Part shown: positions 1 to 10,294 of the stretch, piece after piece | Numbering within the stretch: the first letter of the stretch is position 1 | How the letters are laid out: each line of letters starts with the position of its first letter | Source of the DNA: Allochromatium vinosum DSM 180 | Lineage (GTDB): Bacteria > Pseudomonadota > Gammaproteobacteria > Chromatiales > Chromatiaceae | DNA: 64,000 bases | Direction of reading: 5' to 3' | NCBI RefSeq assembly: GCF_000025485.1 | Contig: NC_013851.1 | Location: forward strand, 2,275,501 to 2,339,500 | The notes under the pieces: model-generated | The model's database searches: none | The model's input: the letters and a program-made list of their open reading frames with translations, nothing else | What the model was told of the DNA's origin: nothing | Program-made: the position numbers and the translations under genes

Positions 1-1104
1 ATCCAGGCGCTGGCCGAGGAGATCCGGGCCATGAGCGGCGTCCAGATCCCGGAGGACGCCTGGGATCAGTCGGTGATCCCGCCGCATCTGCGCATGAAGA
101 TCCGGCTGGTCGACGAGTCGGGGCAGGCGCTCGCCGTGGGCGATGATCCGCTGGCGCTCAAGCGGCGGTTCGCGGTGCAGGGGGCTCAGGGGTTCACCCG
201 GATTCCGAGCGCCGATCTCGCGCTGGAACGCGAGGGCGTGACGCGCTGGACCTTTGGCGATCTGCCCGAGTCGGTGGATCTGACCCGCGCCGGGATCACG
301 CTGCGCGGTTATCCGGCACTGGTCGATCAGGGCGAGAGCGTGGCGATCCGGGTGCTCGACTCGGCGCAGAATGCGACCAGCGCGCATCAGGCGGGACTGC
401 GGCGGCTCATCATGCTGCATCTGGGCGCGGACATCCGCCAGCTACGCAAGCAACTGCCGGAGCTGGACCGGATGCGGTTGCAGTATGCCAAGGCGCCGGT
501 GCCGACGGCTCAGCCCGCCGATCTGGCCGACGAGCTGATCGCGCTCATTCTGGATCTGACCTTCATCGAGGATCAGCCGCCGATCCGCGCCCAGGCGGTG
601 TTCGAGCAGCGTCTGGCCGCGTGCAAGCCCCGGCTCTTTCCGACGGCCAACGCGGTCTGTCAGCTCATCGGCACGATCCTTGGCGACTATCAGGCTCTGC
701 GCAAACGGCTGTCCAACATCAACCAGGTCAACTGGATGCCCTCGGTGCTCGACATCCGCGATCAGCTCGATGCGCTGGTGTTCCGGGGTTTTCCGCAGAC
801 CATTCCCTCTGTCCATCTCAAGGACTATCCGCGCTATCTCAAGGCGATCGGGCAGCGCATCGAGCGTCTGGCCCATGCGCCCGACCGTGATCGGCGCTGG
901 ATGAGCGAGATGGCCGGAATCCAGTCACGCTGGCGCGAACGCGAGGCGGCGGCGCGCACGGCCGGGCGTCAGGATCCGCGTCTGGATGAGATCCGCTGGC
1001 TGCTGGAGGAGTTGCGCGTCTCGCTTTTCGCCCAGTCGCTCGGCACGGCCTGTCCGGTGTCGGTCAAGCGCATCGAGACGCGGTGGAAGGAGCTGGGACT
1101 GTGA
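1..1104 (+). CDS. hrpA: ATP-dependent RNA helicase HrpA, C-terminal part (partial)
   Basis: The reading frame is open from the first base, so only the last 367 codons are present and the DEAH helicase core lies outside the window. What remains matches the C-terminal DUF3418 region of HrpA: a segment with the pattern VIPPHLRM, then K-I-R-L-V-D, W-x-F-G-D-L-P, and a helical tail ending in V-S-V-K-R-I-x-x-R-W. HrpA is a cytoplasmic DEAH-box RNA helicase linked to mRNA processing and ribosome rescue. It converges on the diguanylate cyclase gene with only about 20 bp between them. A second HrpA-like helicase, hrpB, lies at 38888. Family assignment is firm; the 5' part cannot be judged. Confidence 0.9.
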   Translation: MQALAEEIRAMSGVQIPEDAWDQSVIPPHLRMKIRLVDESGQALAVGDDPLALKRRFAVQGAQGFTRIPSADLALEREGVTRWTFGDLPESVDLTRAGITLRGYPALVDQGESVAIRVLDSAQNATSAHQAGLRRLIMLHLGADIRQLRKQLPELDRMRLQYAKAPVPTAQPADLADELIALILDLTFIEDQPPIRAQAVFEQRLAACKPRLFPTANAVCQLIGTILGDYQALRKRLSNINQVNWMPSVLDIRDQLDALVFRGFPQTIPSVHLKDYPRYLKAIGQRIERLAHAPDRDRRWMSEMAGIQSRWREREAAARTAGRQDPRLDEIRWLLEELRVSLFAQSLGTACPVSVKRIETRWKELGL

Positions 1105-1126
1105 CAGCCGAGCGCGCGTTGCAGGA

Positions 1127-2449
1127 TCACTCGACCGAATCGTCGATCACGAAGCGATTGCGCCCACCTTGTTTGGCATGATAGAGGCAGGCATCGGCGC
1201 GGTTGATCATGGCTTGCAGGCTGTCGCCCAACGCCAGGGTCGCGCCCAGGCTGATCGTGACCGACAGCGACTGATCCTCGTGTTCGATGGGCGTGGATGC
1301 GACGGTGGAGCGCAGCCGCTCCAGAGTCATGGCCAGACTCGACTGATCGATCCCGGTCAGCAGGATGCAGAACTCCTCGCCCCCATAGCGCCCGAGCAGA
1401 TCGGCCTGACGCACGCCGCAGGCCAGGAGGCTGGCGACCTGCTTGATGACCCGATCCCCGGCCAGATGCCCGTAGGTGTCGTTGACGCGCTTGAAGTGAT
1501 CGATGTCGAGCATGACCGCCGCCAGCGTGATCTGGCGTCGCTTGGCCCCGGCATAGAGCGTCTCGCCGGTCTCGAAGAAATGACGGCGGTTGTAGAGCCC
1601 CGTGAGATAGTCGCGCACCGCCGAGTCGCGGATGGTGCGCACCAGCTCGATCTGCTCGATGTTCTGGATGACGCGGCAGTAGAACTCCTCGACCAGAAAG
1701 GGCTTGGCGATGCAATCGTTGGCGCCGTTCTTGAGCAGCCGCGCCGAGAGCGCCTGTGTGCCATGCTCGGACAGCCCGATGATCGCCAGCTCCGAACGCG
1801 GATGCCGCTGACGCAGCGCGCCGATGAGCGCCAGACCGTCCATCTCGGGCATGTTGTAATCGGTGATGACCAGATCGACACCCGGATCGGACTGCATGAC
1901 TGCCAGAGCTTCGCGCCCGTTCGCGGCCTCAATCACCTGGAGACGGTGCAGTTCGAGCAGCCTGACCAGATAGGCGCGAAAAGAGCCTGAATCGTCGACC
2001 ACCAGCACCTTGACGTCGCGGTTGCGATGGATTCGCCGCACCAGGGTCGCGACATGATCGATCTCGTGCAGACTGCTCTTGAGCAGATAGTCGACCACTT
2101 CCTTGGTCAGCATGCGCGCGCGAATGGCCTCGTCGTAATGGGCCGTGAGCACGATCACCGGAATGTCATGGGCGCGCACCAGATCGATCGCCTCGCCCTC
2201 GCGCGAATCGGGCAGGTTGAGGTCGACCACGGCCACGAAGAAGCGCCGCGCCCCGCTCGCCAGCAGCGCCCTGGTCTCGGCCAGCGAGCCGGCCATCTCC
2301 GACTCCACACCGGCCAGCTCCTGGCAACGCGCGCGCAGCAAGCGACTGATCGCCTGACTGTCATCGACCAGCAGGACGCGCTCGCCCTCGGCCGGTGGAG
2401 GGTCGGTGCTCACGGCGGGACCGGATGTCAGGGGTATCACAGTCGACAT
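1127..2449 (-). CDS. Double-receiver response regulator with GGDEF (diguanylate cyclase) domain
   Basis: A PleD-like protein: REC1, REC2, then GGDEF. The first receiver has VDDS, phospho-acceptor Asp in VVDLNLPD, the LTA threonine and LLK lysine. The second has VDDSG, VITDYNMPEMDG and IAKPF, so both look able to accept phosphate. The C-terminal domain has intact GGEEF, with an RxxD product-inhibition site (RQAD) five residues ahead of it, which suggests an active cyclase making cyclic di-GMP under feedback control. I chose the ATG at 2449, which has a purine-rich stretch just upstream. A GTG at 2482 would add 11 residues and lacks a good ribosome site. No sensor kinase gene is adjacent, so the input is unknown. 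Confidence 0.9.
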   Translation of the reverse strand: MSTVIPLTSGPAVSTDPPPAEGERVLLVDDSQAISRLLRARCQELAGVESEMAGSLAETRALLASGARRFFVAVVDLNLPDSREGEAIDLVRAHDIPVIVLTAHYDEAIRARMLTKEVVDYLLKSSLHEIDHVATLVRRIHRNRDVKVLVVDDSGSFRAYLVRLLELHRLQVIEAANGREALAVMQSDPGVDLVITDYNMPEMDGLALIGALRQRHPRSELAIIGLSEHGTQALSARLLKNGANDCIAKPFLVEEFYCRVIQNIEQIELVRTIRDSAVRDYLTGLYNRRHFFETGETLYAGAKRRQITLAAVMLDIDHFKRVNDTYGHLAGDRVIKQVASLLACGVRQADLLGRYGGEEFCILLTGIDQSSLAMTLERLRSTVASTPIEHEDQSLSVTISLGATLALGDSLQAMINRADACLYHAKQGGRNRFVIDDSVE

Positions 2450-2505
2450 CGTCTCGCTCGCTGTCGGGTGTTGCAGCGCCACGCGGCGTCCGGGGGGACG
2501 GGCGG

Positions 2506-3630
2506 TTAGAGTCCGGCCGCCTCGGCCACGGCCTCGACCACGCGCACCTGCGTCTCCTCGTCCAGATAGGGATGCATGGGCAGACTCAGCACCCGGCGCG
2601 CGATGGCGGTGCTGACCGGATAGTCCTCGCCCGGCAGGCCGACATGGAACACCGGCTGCTCGTTGAGCGGGATCGGGTAATGGACGGCGGTCGGTATTCC
2701 CTGCTCGTTGAGCTTGGCGGCGACCGCGTCGCGATCCTCGACCTGGATGGTGTACTGGGCATAGACCGACAGGTTGTGCGGATGCACGTAGGGCGTGAGC
2801 ACGGGCGCGCCGCCGACATCCGTACCGACCGCGCCGCGTGCCTGGAACAGCTCGGTATAGCGCGCGCCGATGCGGGCGCGGGCTTCGACCTCCTCGGGGA
2901 AGATCTCCATCTTCGCCAGCAGGATGGCCGCTTGCAGGGTGTCCAGGCGCGCGTTCAGTCCGAGACGCGGATGATGGTAGCGCCGGTCCTGGCCATGGTT
3001 GCGGATCTCGCGCAGGGACTTGGCGAGCGCATCGTCGTCGGTGAAGCAGGCACCCGCGTCACCATAGGCGCCGAGCGGCTTGGCCGGGAAAAAGGAGGTG
3101 CAGCCGATGCGCGAGAGCGCACAGGAGCGCCGGCCGTGATAACTGGCGCCGAAGCTCTGGGCGGCGTCCTCGATCACTGGCAGCCGATGACGCGCGGCGA
3201 TGGCGGCGATGGCGTCCATGTCGGCGCACTGGCCATAGAGCGAGACCGGCATGATGGCGCGGGTACGCCCGGTGATGGCCGCTTCGATCCTGGCCGGATC
3301 GATGTTGTAGGTGACGGGATCGATGTCGACGAACACCGGACGCGCCCCGAGCAGGGCGATCATCTCGCCGGTGGCGATGAAGGTGAAGGGCGTGGTGATG
3401 ATCTCGTCGCCACGGCCGATCTCCAGCGCCATCATGGCGGCGAGCAGTGCGTCGGTGCCACTCGACAGACCGACGCAGTGGCGCACGCCGACGAATTCGG
3501 CCAGTCGCGCTTCCAGCGCCTGGACCTCCGGCCCCTGAATGAACTGACCATGGTCGAGCACGGCTTCGATGCGGGCCTTCACATCGCGGTCGATACGGGC
3601 GTACTGGGTCTTCAAGTCGATGAATTGCAT
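2506..3630 (-). CDS. DegT/DnrJ/EryC1-type PLP sugar aminotransferase, WbpE-like
   Basis: 374 residues, the usual length for the DegT aminotransferase family. The N-terminus MQFIDLKTQY, the segment TPFTFIATGEMIALLGA, and the block SLYGQCADMDAI follow Pseudomonas WbpE closely. WbpE transaminates UDP-3-keto-2-acetamido-glucuronate on the way to a diacetamido uronic acid of O-antigen. The PLP lysine is Lys184 in SFFPAKPLG, and the HGQDRRYHHxRxGxNxRLDTLQAAIL block is present. The start is the ATG at 3630, preceded by GAGG; a longer frame to 3777 has no homology. It stands alone with no wbpA/B/D/I neighbours, so the surface polysaccharide it serves must be encoded elsewhere. The exact substrate is inferred by similarity. 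Confidence 0.85.
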   Translation of the reverse strand: MQFIDLKTQYARIDRDVKARIEAVLDHGQFIQGPEVQALEARLAEFVGVRHCVGLSSGTDALLAAMMALEIGRGDEIITTPFTFIATGEMIALLGARPVFVDIDPVTYNIDPARIEAAITGRTRAIMPVSLYGQCADMDAIAAIAARHRLPVIEDAAQSFGASYHGRRSCALSRIGCTSFFPAKPLGAYGDAGACFTDDDALAKSLREIRNHGQDRRYHHPRLGLNARLDTLQAAILLAKMEIFPEEVEARARIGARYTELFQARGAVGTDVGGAPVLTPYVHPHNLSVYAQYTIQVEDRDAVAAKLNEQGIPTAVHYPIPLNEQPVFHVGLPGEDYPVSTAIARRVLSLPMHPYLDEETQVRVVEAVAEAAGL

Positions 3631-3800
3631 TCGGATCGCCTCGGCGAGTGTCTCGCCACCTCTCGATTGAACGGCTGCCCCGGACCGGCGCGAGCCTGTT
3701 GCATCGGTCGTTCGGGGCATGGAGAATCCAGAGATTATAGAATCGCCGCCCAATGCCGGGGCTGATTTTCGTTGCAACCTCGAAACGCGGGAACCTGACC

Positions 3801-4685
3801 ATGCCCGATCTCTTGCGCACGATCACTGGATGTGGACTGCTGTTGGTGCTGTCGGGACCGCTTCAGGCCCAGGCACAGACGTCCGAACCCGCGCCACCCG
3901 CTCCGATCGCGGAGGAACCGGGCCCGGAGCCGATTCCAGTGCCGGTTCCATTCGAGGGACTCGACTGGCGCCTGACGGCCTATCGAAGCGACTCCGGTGT
4001 GAACAACGTCGCGCCCCGCTCGCGCCCGACAGAGTTTCGGTTCGAGGATGGCCGGTTCTCGGGCAGTACCGGCTGTAACCGGGTTCAGGGCGACTATAGG
4101 GTTGAAGGCACCGATTTTCGCTTTGGCGAGGGCCTGGCGGCGACCCGCATGGCCTGCCCCGAACCGCTGATGAAGCAGGAAGCGGCGATCTTCAAGGCGC
4201 TCCAAAGTGTGACGCGCTACCGTTATGTCCCGGATCGTCTGGAGCTGACCGATGATCGGGACGATACCGTGCTGAGCTTCACCCGGATCGGCGCGGCGAC
4301 GAGTGCAGCGGACACCACGGCAAACACGCTGGAAGGCTACACCTGGGTGGCCGAAGCCCTAGTCGACGCTCAGGGGATACTGGCCAACCCGATCCGGGGC
4401 ACCACGATCGACCTGAGCTTCGACCCGCGCGGACGAATCAGCGGCTCGGACGGCTGCAATCGTTATCTGAGCGGCTTTACGCACTCCAAGGCGTCACTGT
4501 CGTTCGGCCCGATCGCGACCACGCGCATGGCCTGCGCCGCCACCGATGGTCGCGCAGAGCAGGCACGCTCCTATGCTGATCTGCTTGGACAGGTGAATAC
4601 TTATCGGATCGAGGACGGGCGTCTGTTCCTGCTCGACGCCGATGGCGAAATCCTGGCACGCCTGCGGGCCGTGCGCGCCGATTGA
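3801..4685 (+). CDS. Secreted protein with two META domains (HslJ-like)
   Basis: 294 residues from the ATG at 3801. It starts with a hydrophobic signal peptide (about residues 1-26, ending ...LQAQAQ) and a Pro/Ala/Glu-rich linker. Two META domains follow, at roughly 55-165 and 175-290. Each has the hallmark G-x-x-G-C-N-R core (STGCNRVQGDY and SDGCNRYLSGF) and the matching T-R-M-A-C strand. META domains occur in HslJ, linked to novobiocin resistance and heat shock, and in envelope proteins, but no biochemical role is settled. It is transcribed toward serC with a possible shared hairpin between them. Function beyond 'periplasmic or outer-membrane-associated META protein' is unknown. Confidence 0.8.
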   Translation: MPDLLRTITGCGLLLVLSGPLQAQAQTSEPAPPAPIAEEPGPEPIPVPVPFEGLDWRLTAYRSDSGVNNVAPRSRPTEFRFEDGRFSGSTGCNRVQGDYRVEGTDFRFGEGLAATRMACPEPLMKQEAAIFKALQSVTRYRYVPDRLELTDDRDDTVLSFTRIGAATSAADTTANTLEGYTWVAEALVDAQGILANPIRGTTIDLSFDPRGRISGSDGCNRYLSGFTHSKASLSFGPIATTRMACAATDGRAEQARSYADLLGQVNTYRIEDGRLFLLDADGEILARLRAVRAD

Positions 4686-4752
4686 TCGGAGGCGCATCCC
4701 CGTCTTTCGGCTCGACGGCTGAAAGCAATACGTCAGACATTGAAGTCGAACC

Positions 4753-4781
4753 GATGCGGCACGCCAAAAGCGCGCCGCATC
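4753..4781. terminator. Possible intrinsic terminator between convergent genes
   Basis: An 8-bp inverted repeat (GATGCGGC ... GCCGCATC) with a 13-base loop lies in the 109-bp gap between the META protein gene and serC, which converge here. The T tract after it is weak, so termination could be partial or protein-assisted. Confidence 0.4.
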
Positions 4782-4794
4782 TTGCATCGGCCTA

Positions 4795-5877
4795 TCAGCC
4801 GTTGCGACGCTCGAACTCCTGCATGAAGGCCACCAGCGCATCCACCCCCGCCTCGGGCATGGCGTTGTAGATGCTCGCGCGCATCCCGCCGACCGAGCGA
4901 TGCCCCTTGAGCGTGGTCAGCCCAGCGGCTTTAGCCTCCTTGAGGAAGACCTCGTCCAGCTCGGCGTTGGCCAGGGTGAAGGGCACGTTCATCCAGGAGC
5001 GATCCGTCGGCGCAACCGGGTTGGCATAGAAGCTCGACGCATCGATGACGTCATAGAGCTTCCTGGCCTTGCGTGCATTGACATCGGCCATCGCCGCCAG
5101 ACCGCCCATGTCCTTCAGCCACTTGAACACCAGACCCGCCAGATACCAGGCATAGGTCGGCGGGGTGTTGTACATGGAGTCGTTGTCGGCGTGGATCTTG
5201 TAGTCGAGCATGGTCGGCGTGCCGTTGATCGGCTGGCCGATCAGATCCTCGCGCACGATGACGATGGTCAGGCCCGCCGGACCGATGTTCTTCTGCGCAC
5301 CGGCATAGATCAGCCCGAACTTGGACACATCAATGGGACGCGACAGGATGGTCGAGGACATGTCGGCGACCAGCGGCTTGTCGCCGGTCTCGGGCACATA
5401 GGGGAACTCGACGCCCTCGATGGTCTCGTTCGGCGTGTAGTGGACATAGGCCGCATCGGCGCTCAGATTCAGCTCGTCCTGGGCCGGCGCGCGGGTGAAC
5501 TTGCTCGACTCAGTCGTCGCGGCGACGTTCACGGTGCCATAGTGACGCGCCTCGGCGATCGCCTTCTTCGACCAGGAGCCGGTGTTGATGTAGTCCGCGC
5601 CCTCGGCCCCGCGCAGCAGGTTCATGGGGATCATGGCGAACTGGAGCGAGGCGCCGCCCTGCAGAAACAGCACCTTGTAATTGGCCGGAATCGCGAGCAG
5701 CTCACGCAAATCGGCCTCGGCCTCGGCGGCGATGGACATGAACTCCTTGCCGCGATGGCTCATCTCGGCCACGCACATGCCGCTGCCGCGCCAATCGAGC
5801 ATCTCGTCGCGGGCCTGGGCCAGGACCGCCTCGGGCAGCATCGCGGGACCGGCACTGAAGTTATAGACGCGAGCCAT
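4795..5877 (-). CDS. serC: Phosphoserine aminotransferase
   Basis: 360 residues. SerC converts 3-phosphohydroxypyruvate plus glutamate to phosphoserine, and also serves pyridoxal phosphate synthesis through 4-phosphohydroxythreonine. It shows the family N-terminus [13 protein letters not shown], the LQGGASLQF block, the PLP lysine Lys196 in [12 protein letters not shown], and the C-terminal [17 protein letters not shown] motif. The ATG at 5877 has GGGGA eight bases upstream. An in-frame start at 5892 would add five residues without homology. It lies 72 bp downstream of gyrA on the same strand, the common gyrA-serC arrangement of gammaproteobacteria, so the two may be cotranscribed. Confidence 0.96.
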   Translation of the reverse strand: MARVYNFSAGPAMLPEAVLAQARDEMLDWRGSGMCVAEMSHRGKEFMSIAAEAEADLRELLAIPANYKVLFLQGGASLQFAMIPMNLLRGAEGADYINTGSWSKKAIAEARHYGTVNVAATTESSKFTRAPAQDELNLSADAAYVHYTPNETIEGVEFPYVPETGDKPLVADMSSTILSRPIDVSKFGLIYAGAQKNIGPAGLTIVIVREDLIGQPINGTPTMLDYKIHADNDSMYNTPPTYAWYLAGLVFKWLKDMGGLAAMADVNARKARKLYDVIDASSFYANPVAPTDRSWMNVPFTLANAELDEVFLKEAKAAGLTTLKGHRSVGGMRASIYNAMPEAGVDALVAFMQEFERRNG

Positions 5878-5949
5878 TCTGACATTCCCCATGGGTTGAG
5901 TGTTCTGCGGTGGACATCCCGTAGGATGCGGTGAGCGGTTCGATCGAGG

Positions 5950-8900
5950 CTAGGCGTCGTCCGCCACGGACGCCTCGCTGTCCTCGGCGGCCTCCTCGCC
6001 CGTTTCCTTGTCGCCCTCCAGGGCGGCGATGCGTTCGACGAAGACCAGTCGCTGGCCCTCGCCGAGATTGATCAGTTTGACGCCCTTGGTATTGCGTCCG
6101 ACCACCGGGATCTGATCGACCGAGGTGCGGATCAGAGTGCCGTCGTCGGCGATCAGCATGATCTCGTCGCCCGGATGGACCAGGATCGCGCCGACCTGAG
6201 CGCCGTTACGCTCAGCGGTGTCGATGGCGATCACGCCCTGGGTGCCACGCCCCTTGGTCGGAAACTGATCGACGTCGGTGCGCTTGCCATAGCCGTTCTC
6301 GGTGACGCTGAGCACGGTGCCGCCGTCCTCGGGCGCGACCAGGGCGATCACCCGCTGTCCCTCCTGGAGCATCACGCCGCGCACACCATGCGCTGCGCGT
6401 CCCATCGAGCGGACATGGCTCTCGGAGAAGCGCACCGCCTTGCCCGCCGAGGTGAAGAGCATCAGATCCTGCTCGCCGCCGGTGATGGTCGCGCCGACCA
6501 GCAGCTCGTCTTCACGCAGGTCGATGGCGATGATGCCGCGCGAGAGCGGACGCGAGAAGTCCTTGAGCGGGGTCTTCTTGACCGTGCCGGCGCTGGTGGC
6601 CATGAACACGAAGGAGCCGTCCTCGTAGTCGCGTACCGGCAGCAGGGTGGTGATGCGCTCGCCAGCTTCCAGCGGCAGCAGATTGACCATGGGTCGCCCG
6701 CGCGCGCCGCGTCCGGCCTGCGGCAACTCGTAGACCTTGAGCCAGTAGACCCGCCCGCGGCTGGAGAAGCAGAGCACGGTATCGTGCGAGTTGGCGACGA
6801 AGATGCGGTCGATGAAGTCCTCTTCCTTGATCGCGGTGGCGCTCTTGCCCTTGCCACCGCGCTTTTGGGCCTGATAGTCGCTGATCGGCTGCGTCTTGAC
6901 GTAGCCCTGATGCGAGAGCGTGACCACGCGATCCTCGGGCGCGATCAAATCCTCCAGGGTCAGATCCGTTTGGTCGAGCTGGATCTCGGTGCGGCGCTCG
7001 TCGCCGAACTGGTCGCGCACGGCGATCAGTTCCTCGCGGATGACCTCCATCAGCCGATCCGGATCGGAGAGGATCAAGAGCAGCGCGGCGATGGTCGCCA
7101 GAATCTCTTCGAACTCCTTGAGGATCTTGTCCTGCTCCAGCCCGGTCAGGCGGTGCAGTTGCAGATCCAGGATCGCCTTGGCCTGACGCTCGCTCAACCG
7201 ATAGCCGGCGTCGCTGAGTCCGAAGCAGGCTTCGAGTTCTTCCGGACGGGTGCGGTCGGCCCCGGCGCGTTCCAGCATTCCGGTGACGGCGCCGGGCGCC
7301 CAGTGGCGCTCCATCAGCCGCTCGCGGGCCTCGGCGGGATTGGCGGCGGCCTTGATGGTCGCAATCACCTCGTCGATGTTGGCCAGCGCGATGGCATAGC
7401 CTTCCAGCACATGCGCTCGGTCGCGCGCCTTGCGCAGTTCATAGAGGGTGCGGCGTGTGACGACGTCGCGGCGGTGGCGCAGGAAGTATTCGAGGATCTG
7501 CTTGAGGTTGAGCGTCAGCGGCTGGCCGTCGACCAGCGCGACCATGTTGATGCCGAACACCTGCTGGAGCTGGGTGTGCTGATAGAGGTTGTTGAGCAGC
7601 ACCTCGGAGTGGGTGTCGCGCTTGAGTTCGATGACGATGCGCATCCCGTCCTTGTCGGACTCGTCGCGCAGACCGTCCTGGGCGATGCCCTCGATCTTCT
7701 TCTCCTTGACCAGTTCGGCGATGCGCTCCAGCAGCCGCGCCTTGTTGACCTGATAAGGGATCTCGGTGATGACGATCGCCTCGCGTCCGCTACGCTTCTG
7801 GGTCTCGGTCGTGGCGCGGGCGCGCATCACGCAGCGGCCGCGTCCGGTGCGGTAGGCTTCGCGGATGCCGCGCACCCCGTTGATGAGTCCGGCGGTCGGG
7901 AAGTCCGGTCCGGGCACGATCTCCATCAGCTCGTCGAGCGACACCAGCGGGTTGTCGATGATCGCCAGACAGGCGTCGATGACCTCGCGCAGATTGTGCG
8001 GGGGGATGTTGGTCGCCATGCCGACGGCGATGCCGGATGAGCCGTTGACCAGCAGATTCGGAAAGCGCGCCGGCAGGACCGAGGGCTCGTGCTCGGTGTT
8101 GTCATAGTTCGGGACGAAATCGACCGTTTCCTTGTCCAGATCGTCGAGCAGGGTGTCGGCGATGCGCGTCATGCGCACTTCGGTGTAACGCATGGCGGCC
8201 GGTGGATCGCCATCGACCGAGTTATGGACGAAGACACCGCACGCCAGCAGGAAATTGTGATGGTGATCGACCGTGATGTCGTAAGTGTCCGCGCGCTCGG
8301 TGAGTCGACGTTGACTGACAACCCGATGGTTATAATGTCTGCCCGCCGTAACGAGTGCATCAAAGTCGCCGAAATACTCGACGGCCTTGTTCAGGCGCGG
8401 AATCCAATTCTGCTGGCGATTCGATTCGTACAGTTCGGGGGTGACATCACAGTCAGGGAATCGCTTGGTCAGATCATAAACATAACCCGCGATCTTACGC
8501 CGCATCACCTGCCGGCGATATTCAGGCGCTTTCCAATTCGTTCGCAAGGACTCGACCGCTTTACGGTTGATATCCTGCATCAAATCAGGATTTTCGCGTA
8601 ATCGGCGTGCATTGCTGTCGATGACAGCCTGCTTCTGAGCCTGGATGAATTCAGCGGATTCCCACTGCTTGGAAATTTTTTCGCGATGGATCTCACGAGC
8701 TTCCGGCTTGTCCCAGAACCTGTGTGCCATGCGCGAGAAATGATCGGCTGGAAATTTTGCTCGATATTCAGGATCTTGCCACTGACGCTTGACGGCCTCG
8801 CTGATTTTCTTACGAATACTGTCGGAGGCCATGGCGCGGCAAATCGCCGCAACGATCTCTTCACGCTTGTCGTCGTCACCCCACATGCGCCGGCTTTTTT

Positions 8901-10110
8901 CCGCGATGATGGCACGGATACCGGCCTGTTCCTCATCCGAAAGTGGGCGTTTTTGGATGCCGGACAGCACACTGGACATCTTTTCGCGATAATCGGCATC
9001 CTGCCACAACAGGCGCATCCGTTCGGCAATCGCCGCACACGCTTCCGGGTGCTCGGCATAATAATGCTGCAACCCTTCCGAAGTGCGCGCGGCATTCAGC
9101 TGCCTGAAATGTTCGTCCTGGTTCTGACGAATGAAGCGCTCGCGCCGCTCTTCAACAACCTCGGGGTGTTGCGAATAGTAGGTCTGCACTCCACGCTTCT
9201 GTGCCTCGCGGAAATCCGGATCCTTCCAGAGTTCGCCGAGTTGCTCAGCGTGCAGATGCAAGTGTTCAAGGAATGTCAAACGCTGGATATTCGATGGAGT
9301 ATTGTCCCAGCGATCGAAGTTCCGGTGATGTCTAACGAACGGTCCCTGTACATCATCACATTGCCCGCGTTCGGCATTGAACTCGTCGGCCAGATGATGA
9401 ACGAACTGATACTGCCCAAGATTCGGCTGGAGGATGCGCAGATACTCGTTCAGTCCGGGCTTGACTGGAGCTGTATCGAAGACCCCAGGCATGAGGCTGT
9501 CGTCCGGCGTCAAGTCCTGCGCTTCCTTGTAGGAGCCATCGCGCAGCATGAAACGATGATCGGGCGTGCAACGGACGACATCGCCAGTGTCGAGCGTGAG
9601 CTCCAGAAGCTCGGCGTCGGGGCGGGTCAGGCGCGCATGACGCCCTTCGGCGATGACGATCTTGCCGGTCTTGTCGACTGCATAGACATAAAAGATTTCG
9701 TTTGGCGGCAGTTGCGCCAACTCGGCGAACGTCTTCTCGGTGCCGTCAGCCAGCTTGATGGCCGTATCGCCGGTGAAGCAGCCGAAGTTGCCCTGACCGT
9801 CGACGAGCAGATTGCGCAGCGAGAACGGCTGGGCCATGCGCACCATGGTGTCGTAGATGGCCGCATCGCCGTGGGGGTGATACTTACCCATGACGTCGCC
9901 GACCACGCGCGCCGATTTGCGATAGGCCCGGTTCCAGACGTTGCCCTGCTCGTGCATGGAGAAGAGGACGCGCCGGTGCACCGGCTTGAGACCATCGCGG
10001 ACATCCGGCAGGGCGCGGCCCACGATCACACTCATGGCGTAATCGAGGTAGGACTGACGCATCTCGTCTTCGAGATTGATGGGCAGGACTTCTTTGGCGA
10101 AATCTGGCAT
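5950..10110 (-). CDS. gyrA: DNA gyrase subunit A containing an intein
   Basis: 1386 codons encode GyrA interrupted by a 520-residue intein (precursor residues 111-630). Without it the product is 866 residues, normal for GyrA. The N-extein has the gyrase signature up to DGQGNFG. After the intein the sequence resumes [16 protein letters not shown], and the catalytic tyrosine is residue 642 of the precursor, which becomes Tyr122 in the spliced protein, the E. coli number. The C-terminal part carries the beta-pinwheel with a GyrA box (QKRGGKGKS) and an acidic tail. GyrA breaks and rejoins DNA with GyrB to introduce negative supercoils. Activity must depend on splicing, since the intein sits 12 residues before the active-site tyrosine. 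Confidence 0.97.
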   Translation of the reverse strand: MPDFAKEVLPINLEDEMRQSYLDYAMSVIVGRALPDVRDGLKPVHRRVLFSMHEQGNVWNRAYRKSARVVGDVMGKYHPHGDAAIYDTMVRMAQPFSLRNLLVDGQGNFGCFTGDTAIKLADGTEKTFAELAQLPPNEIFYVYAVDKTGKIVIAEGRHARLTRPDAELLELTLDTGDVVRCTPDHRFMLRDGSYKEAQDLTPDDSLMPGVFDTAPVKPGLNEYLRILQPNLGQYQFVHHLADEFNAERGQCDDVQGPFVRHHRNFDRWDNTPSNIQRLTFLEHLHLHAEQLGELWKDPDFREAQKRGVQTYYSQHPEVVEERRERFIRQNQDEHFRQLNAARTSEGLQHYYAEHPEACAAIAERMRLLWQDADYREKMSSVLSGIQKRPLSDEEQAGIRAIIAEKSRRMWGDDDKREEIVAAICRAMASDSIRKKISEAVKRQWQDPEYRAKFPADHFSRMAHRFWDKPEAREIHREKISKQWESAEFIQAQKQAVIDSNARRLRENPDLMQDINRKAVESLRTNWKAPEYRRQVMRRKIAGYVYDLTKRFPDCDVTPELYESNRQQNWIPRLNKAVEYFGDFDALVTAGRHYNHRVVSQRRLTERADTYDITVDHHHNFLLACGVFVHNSVDGDPPAAMRYTEVRMTRIADTLLDDLDKETVDFVPNYDNTEHEPSVLPARFPNLLVNGSSGIAVGMATNIPPHNLREVIDACLAIIDNPLVSLDELMEIVPGPDFPTAGLINGVRGIREAYRTGRGRCVMRARATTETQKRSGREAIVITEIPYQVNKARLLERIAELVKEKKIEGIAQDGLRDESDKDGMRIVIELKRDTHSEVLLNNLYQHTQLQQVFGINMVALVDGQPLTLNLKQILEYFLRHRRDVVTRRTLYELRKARDRAHVLEGYAIALANIDEVIATIKAAANPAEARERLMERHWAPGAVTGMLERAGADRTRPEELEACFGLSDAGYRLSERQAKAILDLQLHRLTGLEQDKILKEFEEILATIAALLLILSDPDRLMEVIREELIAVRDQFGDERRTEIQLDQTDLTLEDLIAPEDRVVTLSHQGYVKTQPISDYQAQKRGGKGKSATAIKEEDFIDRIFVANSHDTVLCFSSRGRVYWLKVYELPQAGRGARGRPMVNLLPLEAGERITTLLPVRDYEDGSFVFMATSAGTVKKTPLKDFSRPLSRGIIAIDLREDELLVGATITGGEQDLMLFTSAGKAVRFSESHVRSMGRAAHGVRGVMLQEGQRVIALVAPEDGGTVLSVTENGYGKRTDVDQFPTKGRGTQGVIAIDTAERNGAQVGAILVHPGDEIMLIADDGTLIRTSVDQIPVVGRNTKGVKLINLGEGQRLVFVERIAALEGDKETGEEAAEDSEASVADDA
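8221..9780 (-). other. GyrA intein with HNH-type homing endonuclease and W-rich repeats
   Basis: Intein of 520 residues between ...GNFG and SVDGD. Block A begins with Cys111 ([13 protein letters not shown]). Block B is [12 protein letters not shown] with the TxxH signature. The end is [20 protein letters not shown], with the terminal His-Asn pair and a serine as the first C-extein residue, so all splicing residues are present. The middle has an HNH nuclease-like region (about precursor residues 238-290: VHHLADEF, then [10 protein letters not shown] and [10 protein letters not shown]). A long helical section follows with repeated W-x-x-P/D-x-[FY]-R motifs resembling NUMOD3-type DNA-binding modules. 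The central part is visibly AT-richer than the gyrA exteins, consistent with separate origin. Boundaries were read directly from the codons. Confidence 0.93.
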
Positions 10111-10187
10111 GGGTGTGATGAACCGACTCTGAGGCGCGCGGCAGGGAGCGGGCGCGTGACCGCGCGGGCTTGGTGTTTAACTGTGTG

Positions 10188-10196
10188 ATTCTACCA
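10188..10196 (-). promoter_or_regulatory. Candidate extended -10 element for gyrA
   Basis: On the minus strand the bases TGGTAGAAT form an extended -10 (TG-N-TAGAAT) about 80 bases before the gyrA start. No good -35 is visible 17 bases upstream. This is pattern matching only. Confidence 0.35.
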
Positions 10197-10294
10197 CGAC
10201 AGCGGGACCGGACTGCGTTTCCGGGCCAGTATCAGCCGCGACTCGGCCGGGATTCGCCATCCGCAGATCCGGCTGTCTATCGACGGTCGCCGCC

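Noticed and set aside
6175-8040. 621-codon open frame on the plus strand opposite gyrA
   Set aside because: High-GC shadow of a strongly conserved gene; the translation is Arg/Asp/Gln-rich with no family pattern. The same applies to long antisense frames opposite aceK-rlmD (35116-37596) and isp2-hynL (59707-61818).
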